Positions 9,672 through 20,575 of a stretch of DNA of 31,522 nucleotides are shown piece after piece. Source of the stretch: Hymenopellis radicata. Lineage: Eukaryota > Basidiomycota > Agaricomycetes > Agaricales > Physalacriaceae. Where the stretch lies: positions 1 to 31,522 of the forward strand of contig JADNRX010000579.1 of NCBI GenBank assembly GCA_015501595.1. The letters are read 5' to 3'. Every line of letters begins with the position of its first letter. Position 1 is the stretch's first letter. Both the position numbers and the translations under genes were made by a program. The notes below the pieces were generated by a model that saw only the letters and a program-made list of their open reading frames with translations, was not told where the DNA came from and did not search any database.

Positions 9672-11959
9672 ATGGGCCGGGCAAGTCCTCCTCCCCCTCT
9701 TGACCCCCAGGTCAAAGACTTTGCGCTACCTGAGCCTCCGCGTCCATTTACGTCGGTACCAATGCCAGTCACCCCAAAATCCCAAAAGTCCGCAGATTCG
9801 GACACCACCGCCACCAACTCCTCGGATGAGTTCAACTGGGACGAGGACGAGGCAGACGAACAGGCAAAATTCGAGGCGTCCAAGGCAAAACGCCTGCGTC
9901 TCGTCTATCTTGCCTTTATGAAGCTCTCTCGCACCGTCCGCACCCTTCTGGTGGGCATTCTTGGCTCCGCAATCCTTATTACTCCCTTGCTCGTCGTCGA
10001 ACTGCGCTTCAAGTCCAACAGCGCCATTCCCATGTCTTCGCGTGGTCCCTATGGTTTTCCATCATCTGGGCTGCCGCATGTATCACCTACCTAATCGTCG
10101 ATACCATTCCCCGACTGGTAATCGGTATCATCGTTCTACTCGGCGGCAAGGTCGAGAGATTCAAGTTCCAACTCGAGGTACTTACTATTTACATGCCCAG
10201 TCCCTCACTCTCATTCTGAACCCGCCTTTAGCTAGCCCTCGCCGTATCCGGTTGGCTTAAATTTGCCCTCGACATATCTTGGGCATGGATAGCTCTCTCT
10301 ATCATACGCGCAGTCAACAAGCCCCCAGGGTCGTACTGGCCGACGATCAACCAGGTCATGCAGGCTCTCTTCTCTGCAGCCATCATTCTCCTTGTTGAGA
10401 AAGTCTTCCTCCAATTCGTTGCCATCAACTTCCACCAGAAAGCCCTTGCAGCCCGACTGGCCGAGAACCGTCTCGGTTTGCGCGCCTTAGACCGCCTTTC
10501 CAGTGCAGAACCCAGGCGCCGCCATGGCCAGTCCAAAAGCACCGCCTCGATTGCTGGCTTTGGCTCCATGGACCTGAACCACAAGAGGGCACCATCCACA
10601 GACCTGAATCATGTTCAAAATCACGGAGCGACTTCTGGCGCATCTTCCGTTGATCCCGCTTCGGGATTAGCTAACGCTGCCAAGGCTGATGCAGTCCTCA
10701 ACTCGGCCAAGCCGAATGTGCGCAAAAGTCGTCGTAAAAAGGCCATGGCGACACTTATTAGTGATGCTATCGGTGGTGCTATTGGACAGGTTGCACTCAA
10801 AAACTCCAAACTTAATCGCGCGGGCGACATGGGGAGTCTTCACTCTGCTCGGCGCCTCGCTCGAAAGCTCTTTTCCGCACTTAACAACGAACGCGATTTC
10901 CTCATTGTTGATGACTTTTACCCGTACTTCCGCACGACCGACGAAGCCCGTGATGCGTTCTTGCTGTTTGATAAAGACGGTAATGGCGATATATCGAAGC
11001 GTGAGATGCGCGAGGCGGTCCAGCGAATTTACCGTGAGCGCAAGTCGTTGGTGTCCAGCATGAAGGATGCCGGAAGTGCTGTGTCCAAGTTGGACTTTGT
11101 GTGTCTTGGATTATGTTTGGTCGGAATCATCTTTGTCTGCATGTTAATCTTCAACAAGGACGACACGCTCACCTCACTAGTACCGCTTGCCACGATCATC
11201 CTCGGATTCTCCTTCATCTTCGGAAATTCGGCAGCGACGTTATTCGAGAGCATGATCTTCATCTTCTCGACGCATGTCTTCGATGTTGGCGACTTGGTTA
11301 TGATCGATGACCAGGTTCTCGAAGTACGGGAGTTCGGAATGTTTTCTACGGTCTTTCGGAGGGTCGACGGGCAGGAAATTGTTGCCCCCAATTCACTGTT
11401 GGCAAGCTCCAAGTTGATACATAACTTGAGAAGGAGTAATTCCATGTTAGCTCTCGCATTTGCTCGCGATCCCTGTTTCTGATTTTTACCATAGGTGGGA
11501 AACGACCAACATTCAAATTGCGTACAATACTCCCTTGGAAGTCATCGAGGAGATTCGCAATGGGATCAAGAAGTATATTGCTGAAAACAATCGCGAGTGG
11601 TCGGGGATGGATCTCAACATCGACAAGATGGAATTCCAGAACGCCATACATCTCATTGTTGCAATGGAGCGTATGTTCATCGACACCTATATTCCTGTAA
11701 CGCTATTCATTAACATTCGCTTCTTCCAGATCGGCCCAACTGGCAAGACTGGGGCGGGCGTTGGGCACGTCGGACCAAGTTCATGCGCAATCTGAAGACG
11801 ATTCTTGAAGATCTCAAGGTCAGGTATACTCTTCCTGTACAGCCCGTCATTCTGCAGCAGAAGACGCCTGGGATGTCTATGCCGATTCCACCAAGCGGGG
11901 AATCACTTGGCAACGCGGGTGGATTTAGAGGAAGTCCAAGCCATGGGATGCCGACGTGA
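9672..11959 (+). CDS. MscS-family mechanosensitive channel with EF-hand
   Basis: Membrane channel of the fungal Msy1/Msy2 type, which sits in ER or cell-cortex membranes and responds to hypo-osmotic stress and calcium. Exons 9672-10177, 10232-11445, 11495-11670 and 11730-11959 give about 708 aa. Order: acidic N-terminus (DEFNWDEDEADEQ); helices from about residue 85 (LLVGILGSAILITPLLVV, then VFAWSLWFSIIWAA and others); a Ser-rich loop; an EF-hand loop DKDGNGDISKRE near residue 415; two helices (FVCLGLCLVGIIFVCMLIF; LATIILGFSFIFGNSA) lining the MscS pore region; and the beta domain with FDVGDLVMIDDQ and IVAPNSLLAS. The frame breaks once: the CCC at 10029-10031 must be CCCC to join SAIP to HVFAWSLW. 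The start has a good context (CGACCATGG). Confidence 0.88.
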
Positions 11960-11996
11960 GGGTTCGCATAGGCCAGAAGTAAGAACGGACACGATA

Positions 11997-13030
11997 GATC
12001 TACGCTTGGGGTATTATACTAATTTACCGCCGAGGACGCGGGCGTTCTGTGGGTACTGTACTGATATACTAGAAATCGAGGGTAGTGGTGGTCAACTCAA
12101 AGATCTAATGGAAGCGGTATGCTACGCTAAGAAGCCTTCTTGAAGGCCATTATCTGATATCTACCAACGACGTGTATGGCAAGGACTTTGTCAAGGATCC
12201 CAACAACGTAGATATATCGACGGACGACTTGTTGCCGTCGGTGGCATAGGTTAGTTTTTGTACTTGACAGCTACACAGTGCTTACTAACTCTTCTGATTC
12301 TCTACTACAAAGCGCTACTCCAGCACCCCAGTGGCAAGTCGCACAACGAATACTATCAATACTCAGTGTAGTGAATCCGCCCGTACCTATAGCTCGAGGA
12401 CAACATCTGCTTACTCCGTAGGCGAAGTCATACCGTTCAAGGTTGGCCTCACACCCCTTATGTACGTTTTGCACCATTCAATGACACCGTCTTACAGAAC
12501 CTGTCAGTCGTCGACCTCGCTCTTGCGCGTCTGCTCACCTGGGACGTTGCGCCAACGAATCCTGGGGCCCGTCGCAATGGCCAGACAACGAAAGTATGCT
12601 CTGTTTCTGATGAGCCTGTAGTTCAGTGTGACCATCCTGGATCTCGGAGACGCGTGCACCGAGGTTGGTGTTTGGTACTGGTACGCCACAGTAACGACCA
12701 GACTTGCGAGAGCTGCGTCGATTTCACGACTGCTTGAGACCATGGTTTCGGTGACACTCGGAGAATCACTCAGTCTTATTTACCTGTTGTCTGTTCGGCA
12801 ATTGAAGGATATGTAAGTTCATTCCGTACGACGAAACGCCCTGGCCAAGGAACTTTGACGGTGAGTCCGGAACAACATATGAACACCCTCTCAGTTATTT
12901 TATGTTTCAAGACTGTCACCTGTGAGTGTACCTATTCTATTTGTGTTCTATGAATTTGGACTCTCGCAGGGCTGGACATGGCAAATGAACGCGTCGTCGC
13001 CCGTCGGGTTTGAAGCAGGGTAGTCGTCGA
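11997..13030 (+). other. Unidentified coding-like segments, probably an unresolved multi-exon gene
   Basis: Several stretches read like protein but I cannot join them safely: around 12060-12120 (ILEIEGSGGQLKDLMEA), 12150-12248 (STNDVYGKDFVKDPNNVD, ISTDDLLPSVA), 12440-12596 (GWPHTPYVRFAPFNDTV, then LARLLTWDVAPTNPGARRNG), 12622-12690 (TILDLGDACTEVG, WYWYA), 12820-12910 (YDETPWPRNFDGESGTTYE) and 12970-13020 (GWTWQMNASSPVGFEAG). Plausible donors and acceptors lie between them. Composition with WYWYA, N-x-T/S sites and Cys pairs suggests a secreted or luminal protein, but no family is recognised and no start is clear. It could also be a decayed gene or carry one-base errors. Confidence 0.35.
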
Positions 13031-13388
13031 GTGAGTTTGAACTTTGCACGCCCCTCATATTATTACGAACCCAGCACTTCCTCGTTCAGGTCGGAAATGT
13101 CGCGGCTGCTGAGTGCTCTTATTCGCGTTTTCGGCGCGCACGTCCTCGCTCTGTAGAACAGCGGCTTTGGCGCGCCATCATCCTCGGCGCGTTCCTGGCG
13201 CGTTCACAGGTACGTCTTCGGCAGGTCTTCGGCGTATGTCCTCGATCCAGGTTCGTAGAGGAATATTTATAGACTTGTTACCGCAAGGTTCGCGACGGCC
13301 TGCAACGGCAAACAGCTCTAGGTTGACAAGTCATGCGCACCTTGCGACGGATGCGCATTTGTCATGCGGTTTGTGTTCCGTGGGTACA

Positions 13389-13395
13389 TATAAAA
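13389..13395 (+). promoter_or_regulatory. TATA box of the small secreted protein gene
   Basis: TATAAAA lies 89 bases before the ATG at 13484, followed by a pyrimidine-rich tract (about 13437-13472, CTTTTCCTTCCTCTTC) typical of strong fungal promoters between TATA and start site. Confidence 0.6.
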
Positions 13396-13483
13396 GAAAG
13401 TATGAACTTGCAAGGACATAGTATCCGTCCCCTTGGAGTCTTCTTTTCCTTCCTCTTCTATCCTTTCGTTATAATCGCTCACG

Positions 13484-14456
13484 ATGATGTTGAAAGCCTC
13501 TCTCGTACTCCTTGCCAGCGCGGCCACCGTCCTCGGCGCCGCCGTTGTGGGGCGCGACCAGATTGCCTCACAGACGTGTATTCAGGCGGAAAAGTACGTC
13601 GGGATCAACGACAACAACTACTACAGTCTGGCCTGCTATAGCCTTGTGCGTGATATCGTGAAGAAGGGATGGCCGTAGCTGAACATCACTTCCTAGGAGT
13701 CCAACTGTCTGAAGACGCTGAACGCGACCTCGACGGACTTGTGGTCCGTTGCCAGCTGCGTGGCGGGTGCGACTTGCGCTCATGTCAGTTCCTTCCAACG
13801 ACTGGGGATTGAAGGACACCTACTGACGCAGACATTTTTTCCAGTCCAACTTGCTGACCCTGGCACAATGCGCAAACTCCGCCGTGTCCAAGGCGGACGC
13901 GCCTCACCTCAATTACGACGTGAATTACTTCTTTACATCCGAACGGCGGTGAACTAACTAGCCGCTTCTAGATCTACGCGTCAATCGTCGGTGACTGCGC
14001 CTGGGACGAAGGCGGATGCCCCATCACGCAGCAGAACTACATCGACTTTTTCTACGGCACGCTCTCAGCGATCGGTTCCGCCAACTGGCCCAGGTAAGCA
14101 AGCGCGTCCCGCAATGCAAAGGACAGGAACTCACTCCAAGTTTCTCCCGAAAGCTCCGCCGACGATGTTGTCACGTATTACTGGGACCCCATCAACGCGT
14201 GGACCGCCACCGGAGAGACGATTCCTTATACCAACTTTGACGACTGGCTTCACTATGCGTAAGTAAGCCATGGACTTGATGTGTTGTTGCTTTTCCCAGT
14301 ATTACTATACTGTTAAGTACAACCCGTTTCTACTCTAATTAGTATTTATCGTCTTTGGAGACTACAAGCTTGTAGTGCTCTTGTGATATATCCATTCTTT
14401 TCAATTTGAACAGCGCGAAAATGCAATCGTGGAACCCGAATGGGAACGCAAGTTGA
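13484..14456 (+). CDS. Small secreted cysteine-containing protein
   Basis: Predicted secreted protein of about 197 aa with no recognised family. A signal peptide is clear (MMLKASLVLLASAATVLGA, cleavage near residue 19). Six exons can be spliced: 13484-13645, 13697-13783, 13845-13919, 13972-14093, 14154-14258 and 14414-14456. The mature part has about nine cysteines (SQTCIQAEKY, LACYSL, SNCLKT, ASCVAGATC, AQCANS, GDCAWDEGGC) and one N-x-T site, then an aromatic C-terminal half (YYWDPINAWTATGE, FDDWLHYA). Introns are about 50-60 nt except the last (155 nt). For intron 1 I prefer donor GTGCGT at 13646; donor GTGAAG at 13658 would also keep frame and add four residues. The frame is intact. A TATA box and pyrimidine tract upstream suggest strong or inducible expression. 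It could be an effector-like or wall-associated protein. Confidence 0.72.
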
Positions 14457-14769
14457 ACTTCATTCAATGAGGGTCTATGCTAACTGCGTCCATGTTGCTA
14501 CGTATTTTGAGGATGGCAGGAAGACCGTCCTCTCCATGCGGGACTTGCGCGGGACTGTGCCATTGCGCCGTCTCTCCTTCCAAGCAATTCGCGAAACGAA
14601 TACCTAATACTATAGCGAGCTCGAGTCCACCCGTACCTGTAACCTTTTGCGAAAATGCCTATAATATAATGCCGTATGTATATGCTATGCTACAAGAGAT
14701 GCCATCACATCCGCGATTAGGACTACATGTGCGCTCGAGATGTATGTCTATACCTCCACCATCGCCAGG
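14457..14769. other. Convergent 3' spacer
   Basis: 313 bases between the stop codons of the secreted protein (+) and the DnaJ-X protein (-). Nothing beyond shared 3' flanks is visible. Confidence 0.5.
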
Positions 14770-16397
14770 TCAATGAGCATGTTTCTGCTTCTCCCGCTCG
14801 CGACTCGTCTTCGTATCAACCCTCACATACTCGCTCTCGTCGATGCTCTCCTTATCTTTCTTTACACCCATATACGCTTCGCCCAGTATCTGCAGTGCTA
14901 CGGCACGCATCTGGGCTTTATCGCGTGATATCGCAGGGTCCTCGAGGACATGGTCGCAGGTCTCGCGCAGGACGGACTCGATCTCCAGTTTCGTACCCTA
15001 ATAATTATCTGAGTTAAGTACCTGTGAAATTTAAGATGGGAGGACTATACCTTGAACAGCGCCTGCAATCCTTTCTCGGCGGCTTGCTCCTCCAGACGCT
15101 TCCGCTCATCCGGCGAGAGATTGCCCGCCTTCTCAGCGGCTTGTATTTGCTCAAATACGCTCTTGAGCTCTATCGCGGATCGGAGAGTAGAAACACTGTA
15201 GGAATAATTAGTCTTTGCCATTTCGGACGAAAGAACCACTTACGTTTCACTAAATACGTGGTATTTGCCCTGGACATTGTGCAACCATCCTCCGACGCCG
15301 AGGAAAGATTGGTTCGTCGCGAGGAAGTGTTTGGCCTTTGAGGCGTATACAAACCCAATGGCCTGTAACAGATCGACGCCATACGACTCTTTCTTCAGAT
15401 CCTCGGCCTCCAAATCACAGATCGTCATCCAACTTTGTGATACGTCTTTGTCGTACGGTCCAGTTGCAGACTCTGTGAAGATGCCCAGCTTGCGTTCAAG
15501 ATTTTGAACAAGCTTTTCAATGCGTTCCTTTCTCTCTGCGGCTTTCTGTCGCAATTGTTAGGTGATTAAAGATGAAGGCGAAAAATACGATTACCTCTAT
15601 ACTCTTCTTCCTATCCTTTTCTTCCTTCTTGAGCTTCTCTTCCTCACTCATGATGACTCTGCCCTTTGAGTCTTTCGGTCTCTTCTCGTCTTCTTCGGCG
15701 TCGTCGACCTCCTGGAGGGCCGTCTTCATGTCCCTAGCCAAACTGATGTGGCCAATGATGGGCACGAAACGGTCACCGCCGAATATTGCGCCAAAGACCT
15801 CTTCTGGATCGACATAGCCACCCTCTGGGGCGCTCTCTTTAGGGCCAAACTCGTTGTATTTGCGGCGTAAATTGTCATCTGAAAGAGTTTGATAAGCGAC
15901 AGCGATCTCGTTGAAGCGCTCCGCGGCGTTTGGGTCATCCGGGTTCTTGTCTGGGTGGTGCTTTATTGCCAGCCGCCCTAAGACGAATTAGATGGTAAGA
16001 GCCAAGGACAAACTATCCACGTACGATATGCCTTCTTGATATCTTCGGTCGTCGCCGTCACTGGGACACCCAAGATGTCATAATACCCAGTTTCTAGAGG
16101 GTTCTCCTGGGTACCGATTTTCCTGCCTTTTCTCGCTGCAGACAGTGGAGTCGAGGCGCCCGAGGACGACGATGAAGCGGCGGCTCTGCTGGACGAAGGT
16201 ATCTGGCCTGGATAGAATGCATGTGTTATGACAGACTGGCATGAAAAGCATCGGATCTGGAGTGTAGTTCCGGGCTTGGGCTGAGGGGTAGGTACTGGAA
16301 ATTCGAGGCTCGCATTACAGCGGCTGCACGTCGTCTGGATATGGGGATATATAGGCCTAGAGGGCAGGATATTATTCGTGTTGGCGGAGGAGGACAT
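14770..16397 (-). CDS. DnaJ/Hsp40 co-chaperone with DnaJ-X domain and N-terminal zinc-ribbon-like module
   Basis: Hsp70 co-chaperone. Five minus-strand exons (16397-16025, 15977-15595, 15545-15244, 15195-15051, 14997-14770) give 476 aa with an intact frame. Residues 24-27 and 50-53 hold two CxxC knuckles (CSRC, CFSC), a likely zinc ribbon. A Ser-rich linker leads to the J domain at about 104-170, with YYDILGV, the catalytic HPD motif in AIKHHPDKNP, and YNEFG. A Gly/Pro stretch, charged coiled coil (EEKLKKEEKDRKKSIEKAAE) and the DnaJ-X region (GGWLHNVQGKYHVF) follow, as in yeast Caj1 and Djp1 and their relatives. The protein ends in a basic tail (SREREKQKHAH). Caj1/Djp1-like proteins act in peroxisomal import, membrane-protein targeting or stress; the exact role here is not known. 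Confidence 0.88.
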
Positions 16398-16483
16398 GAT
16401 GGCTGTCAGTGTCAGAGGCCAAGTTGCCCTTTTCGGACGGAGCCAGCTTTCTGCTTTCGGCTCGGCGTTTCTTGTCTCCTACA
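16398..16483. promoter_or_regulatory. 86-bp divergent promoter DnaJ-X / MAK21
   Basis: Only 86 bases lie between the two start codons. The transcripts must start within this stretch or overlap. No TATA box is visible; this is the compact, TATA-less arrangement usual for housekeeping pairs. Confidence 0.55.
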
Positions 16484-19400
16484 ATGGCTCGCATACGGCA
16501 AGGCAAGGAAAAGAAACTTGGTGCACAGAAAAAACGCGACGTAAAGGCACCAGCAGTCGCCACGGAAGATGTGCATACAGTTCGACTCTCAACTGTACTA
16601 AAAACTGATACTCATTCCAGGCAGTGTTGGTCCACGATGTCTCCTCATTTATAAAAAAGCTCAAATCTGGCGGCGGAGACGACGACCAAGATGAAAGCGA
16701 TCCGAAATCAAGCAAATACGCGAAATCGGCGCCGAAAGCCAAACCCCAATCGCAGAAATCCAAGCAGACACCAAAATCCGCAACGAATACCTCGGAGGTA
16801 CGTGGACGAAACTATTCTCGATTTAACCCTCATGCTGTGTAGTCATCGAAGGCTACTAGAAAACAGGACAAGAAATCCAAAAAGGACGCGAATTCCAAGA
16901 AACAGGCAGAGTCCAAGGCTCTTCCACCCGCCGCGCCAGAACCTGAACCAATACCCATTCCAGAAATCCCTAAAAAGATCACTCTCAACTCCAAAACAAC
17001 CTTCGTACTGCAACCGCTTCCCCAATGGTACACCGTCGACTTGGCACCTATTCCATCCTCGACGCTTGCCTCACCCGCGGAACTCAATCAAATCACCACC
17101 CGCGCTGCATCTCTTCATGCTCGTGACATTGAGGCGTTCCAAGTGTCATCCTCAGCCCACACATCTGAAGCCGGCTTTCTTTCCAAAATTATTCAATCTG
17201 GTACTCTGTCGGATCGATTGAGTGCTCTCACTCTGCTCGTCCAGAGCGGCCCGATACACAATATAAAGGCGCTCGAGACGCTCAAGACGATGGCGGAACG
17301 TGGGAAGGGAAAAGGCGGCAGGGAGGAGAGTCTGAAGGCTTTACGGTGTATTGTCGATTGGTGGGTAGGCGGCGGCGCGCCTAGTAGAAAGCTCAAGTAG
17401 GTCGTTCCGCTTCCTTGGAACGTGGTCTGAATATCTTCCAGATACTTCCGAGACCGACCTCTTCGCCATGCTGAGGTGACCGACCAACACCTCTTGTTGT
17501 GGTACTTTGAGGATTGGCTCAAGAAATATTTCTTCTCCGTCCTGCAGATACTCGAAACCCTCTCCCTGGACCCACTCACATACGTCCGCACGCAGGCGAT
17601 GAATCTTATTTTCATACTTCTCCGCGACAAGCCAGAGCAGGAACAAAATTTACTCCGCCTGCTGGTCAACAAGCTCGGCGACATCGAGAAGGCGCTTTGC
17701 TCGCGCGCTTCGCACCACCTTCTTCAGCTCCTTCAAACACACCCTTCCATGAAGTCTGTCATCGTCACCGAAATAGTGTCCTTCGTCCTCCGCCCGTCGT
17801 CTTCTACTGCTGCGACTGCTGCGAGCACCCCGGCCGAGGTCGCCAGCAGGCGCATCCGATTTGATGATGCTCCCAAACCGAAGCCCCAGGAGGAGAAAAA
17901 GTTTGGTAACCCACATGTCCGGTATTACGCCACGATCACATTCAACCAGATTGTGTTGACGCCTGGCGATCGAGAGGTCGCCGTCAAGCTCATCGATCTC
18001 TACTTTGAGATCTTCAAGGAGCTGCTAGGGGAAGGCTCCGACCCTACTTCTCGCGACGACAAGGAGGACGAGGAAGCGGAGGAGGTGGCAAAGGACGACA
18101 AAGGCCGGGTGATGGATGGCAGACGCAAGAAGGGAAAGGGAAAATGGAAGGGAAAGGACAAGGCGAGCGAGGTTCGGGGTGCCGCAGGTTTCACAGAGGT
18201 GGAGGACGAGCACTCGAAGCTCATCTCCGCCATCTTGACTGGCGTAAACCGAGCGCTCCCCTTTGCCAAAATCGACGTCGGCGACACGAGGTTGTCGAAA
18301 CACATCGACACGCTCTTCCTCATCACGCACAAGTCGACATTCAACATCTCCCTCCAAGCCCTCGTCCTCATACAGCAAATCTCTTCATCCCTGGCGTCAT
18401 CTAGTCGCCCATCTTCCTCTACATCGGTGTCCAAGTCCATCGTGGACCGGTTCTATCGGACACTCTATGACAGTCTGCACGACGCCCGCCTCGCGTCGTC
18501 GTCCAAACAGGCCATGTACCTCAACCTGCTTTTCAAATCTATCAAAGCAGACGTTGGAGCTGGGAATGGGGATCGTGTTAAAGCCCTAGTACGGCGCTTC
18601 GTACAGCTGCTCGTCTCAGGCGGGAGCGGGGCCTCCGAGTTCGTCGCCGGTGGCTTGTTCCTACTTGGCGAGGTACGCACTCTCAGGCTTCCTTGCGGAT
18701 ATCTCGCTGACGCATCTATAGCTTTTCAGCACGACGCCCGGGCTACGGGAGATGATAACCAGACCAGCGAGCCCCGACGACGAGCCGTATGATCCACGCA
18801 AAACGAGATCCGCAGTACTCGCATGCGTCGTCGTCGCCGCTCTGGGAACTAACACCACTCCTGTACCATTATCATCCGACGATCTCTCTCCTCGCGAGCC
18901 AGCTTCTCTCTTCGCAGCCGCTCTCCGCGAGCGCCGACCTCTCCCAGAACACGCTCTCGCATTTCCTGGACCGATTTGTCTACAAGAACGCCAAGAAGAC
19001 GCAAGCGGCGAGAGGTGTCAGCGCGATGCAGCCGGCGGCGGGTGGGCTGGATGGCACTGGCGTGAAGCTGATAAAGGGCGAAGAGTCCAAGGAACGAGTC
19101 AACGACGCCGCGTTTGCGAAGCGGAACGAGGCGGAGGTGCCGGTCGATGAGCTCTTTTTCCATCGGTTCTTTTCTAGGAAGAATGAGAGACACGCGAAGA
19201 AGGGCGGCGACGTGGAGGACAGCGGCGAGGAAGGTTCGGATGAGGAGGAGATGGATCTTACGGGCGATGAGGCTCAGCAGAGCAAAGAGGATGCGAGTTC
19301 GGATGACGAGGAGGAGGATGAGATCTGGAAGGCTATGAAGGCGACGATGCCTAATACCGGCGACAACGACGATGCACTGGACGACAGCGATATCGACGAC

Positions 19401-19721
19401 GACGACGACGACATACCGTCCGGCCTCGATGATGATAGCGAGGATGGGCTGTCTCTGGCTGAAGGGTCTGGCGACGACGACCTCGTGCCCATGGACGGTC
19501 TCATCGAGTTTGATGGATCTGATTCGGAAGACGATGGCGGCGAGCAGGAAGAGGAGTGGGGTGGTATAGGCGGAGGCGGAGGCGCGAAACGCAAACGGGC
19601 AGAAGATGATGATGAAAAGGATAAGACGAGGAGAAAGAAGGCGAAGAAGTCGCTGCCGACGTTCGCAAGCTATGAGGATTATGCCAAGATGATTGAGGAT
19701 GGTCCGGAAGACGATATCTAA
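16484..19721 (+). CDS. MAK21: Ribosome biogenesis factor Mak21/Noc1 (CBF/Mak21 family)
   Basis: Nucleolar HEAT-like protein that, with Noc2, carries early 60S pre-ribosomes; essential in yeast. Exons 16484-16570, 16621-16797, 16843-17396, 17442-18672 and 18722-19721 give about 1015 aa (yeast 1025). Seen: Lys-rich N-terminus; helical repeats (YFRDRPLRHAEVTDQHLLLW, FNISLQALVLIQQ); the CBF signature with YDPRK/RDPQYSHA, LWELTPLLYHYHPTISLLA and FLDRFVYKNAK; then a long acidic Asp/Glu/Ser tail and a basic end (KRKRAEDDDE, RRKKAKKS). The frame breaks inside the CBF signature: A4 at 18800-18803 should be A3 to read DPRKRDPQYSHA. As the gene is essential and normally single-copy, this is most likely a sequence error. 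Annotation pipelines would wrongly end the protein at about 18792 and start a second one there. Confidence 0.92.
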
Positions 19722-20575
19722 CTAGCAGAAGGTTGTGATCTGTCGAGCTCTATACATATTAATATTACAGGTTCACCACATCCATATTCAATTTTCACTG
19801 CGTGCGCCTAGGATGAAACGACGTCCATAAGTCGACTACGCGCAATATCTGCCCTCGCCGACAGTAGTATAGTATGGTGGGATAATTAGTTGCCTTGAGT
19901 AGTAAACAAAAGAGGAGACAAGAAATACTACTGAAACGAACCAAACCATGTAAAAGTCCATACGTCTATGTTAAGATGTCTTCCTCGAGCTGGAAAACAT
20001 ACCCTTTACACCAGGTAACATGTTCTGGAGATGATGTCTTGGGGCACAGTAAATGGGGCTCGGACCGGCGGTGGTGATAATAATGTCCGTGCCTGAGCGA
20101 AGAGAAGAGGCTGACACCCTATGAAGGCGCCGTCGGGTGAAGAGAGACCTGTGTGGGGACAGGAAAAGGTGGAAAAGGAGAGCGAGGACGAGAAGACGAG
20201 CACCCTCCATAGTACAGACAGCGACGTCGCGTATGAAATGGTGGGCTGCGTGTCCCGCATGTGATTCGCTTTCGGGAGGCGGTTGCCTGTATCTTTGCTT
20301 GAGAGGTCGCGAAGAGGACTTGTGCGCTGCTTGAGCCTTGCAGAGAGCTTGGAGGCAAGCAACCTCGCCGCCGAGTACTGAGACCTGCCGCTGCAGCGAG
20401 CGCACTTCGTCTCGTAGTGCCTGTGAAGGGATGATGACCTGACTTCGCCCTTTCTGCGCCACTTGATGTGGAGACTGACGGAGCAGTGCGTAATCTCGTC
20501 AGACTCAAAAGAGCCTCACTGGAACAGTGGCAAAGGTGACAGTAGCGGTGGTGGTAGCGGTGGTGGAGTTGGAAC
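19722..20575 (-). other. Spacer 3' of MAK21 and SPT3 with an unsupported coiled-coil ORF
   Basis: A minus-strand frame at 20462-19971 (163 codons from a GTG, no upstream ATG) contains a heptad-like stretch ALRDEVRSLQRQVSVLGGEV and later a hydrophobic run (ARLLVLALLFHLFL). It lies just past the SPT3 stop and lacks a start codon, splice context or family match, so I note it but do not call a gene. The rest is the convergent 3' flank; 20531-20570 on + is a GGT-rich simple repeat. Confidence 0.3.

Noticed and set aside
9906..10020. A 66-nt intron ending at the AG of 10020 could also bridge the frame break in the MscS gene.
   Set aside because: It would delete a conserved transmembrane helix (GILGSAILITPLLVV); a one-base loss in CCC is the simpler reading.
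13113..13421. 102-codon + strand ORF before the secreted protein gene.
   Set aside because: It overlaps the TATA box and promoter of the next gene, has low-complexity Arg/Ser content and no family; likely chance.
18144..18404. Numerous open frames antisense or out of frame to MAK21 (also 19274-19594).
   Set aside because: They are shadows of the acidic and Ser-rich coding sequence of MAK21, whose frame is fixed by the CBF signature.
20119..20508. Minus-strand ORF with heptad leucine/valine spacing, a possible bZIP-like protein.
   Set aside because: No basic region, no ATG and no splice context; it lies in the SPT3 3' flank. Kept only as a note.
20531..20570. GGT-rich simple repeat considered as a regulatory or CRISPR-like repeat.
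   Set aside because: Short, imperfect trinucleotide tract without spacers; ordinary low-complexity DNA.
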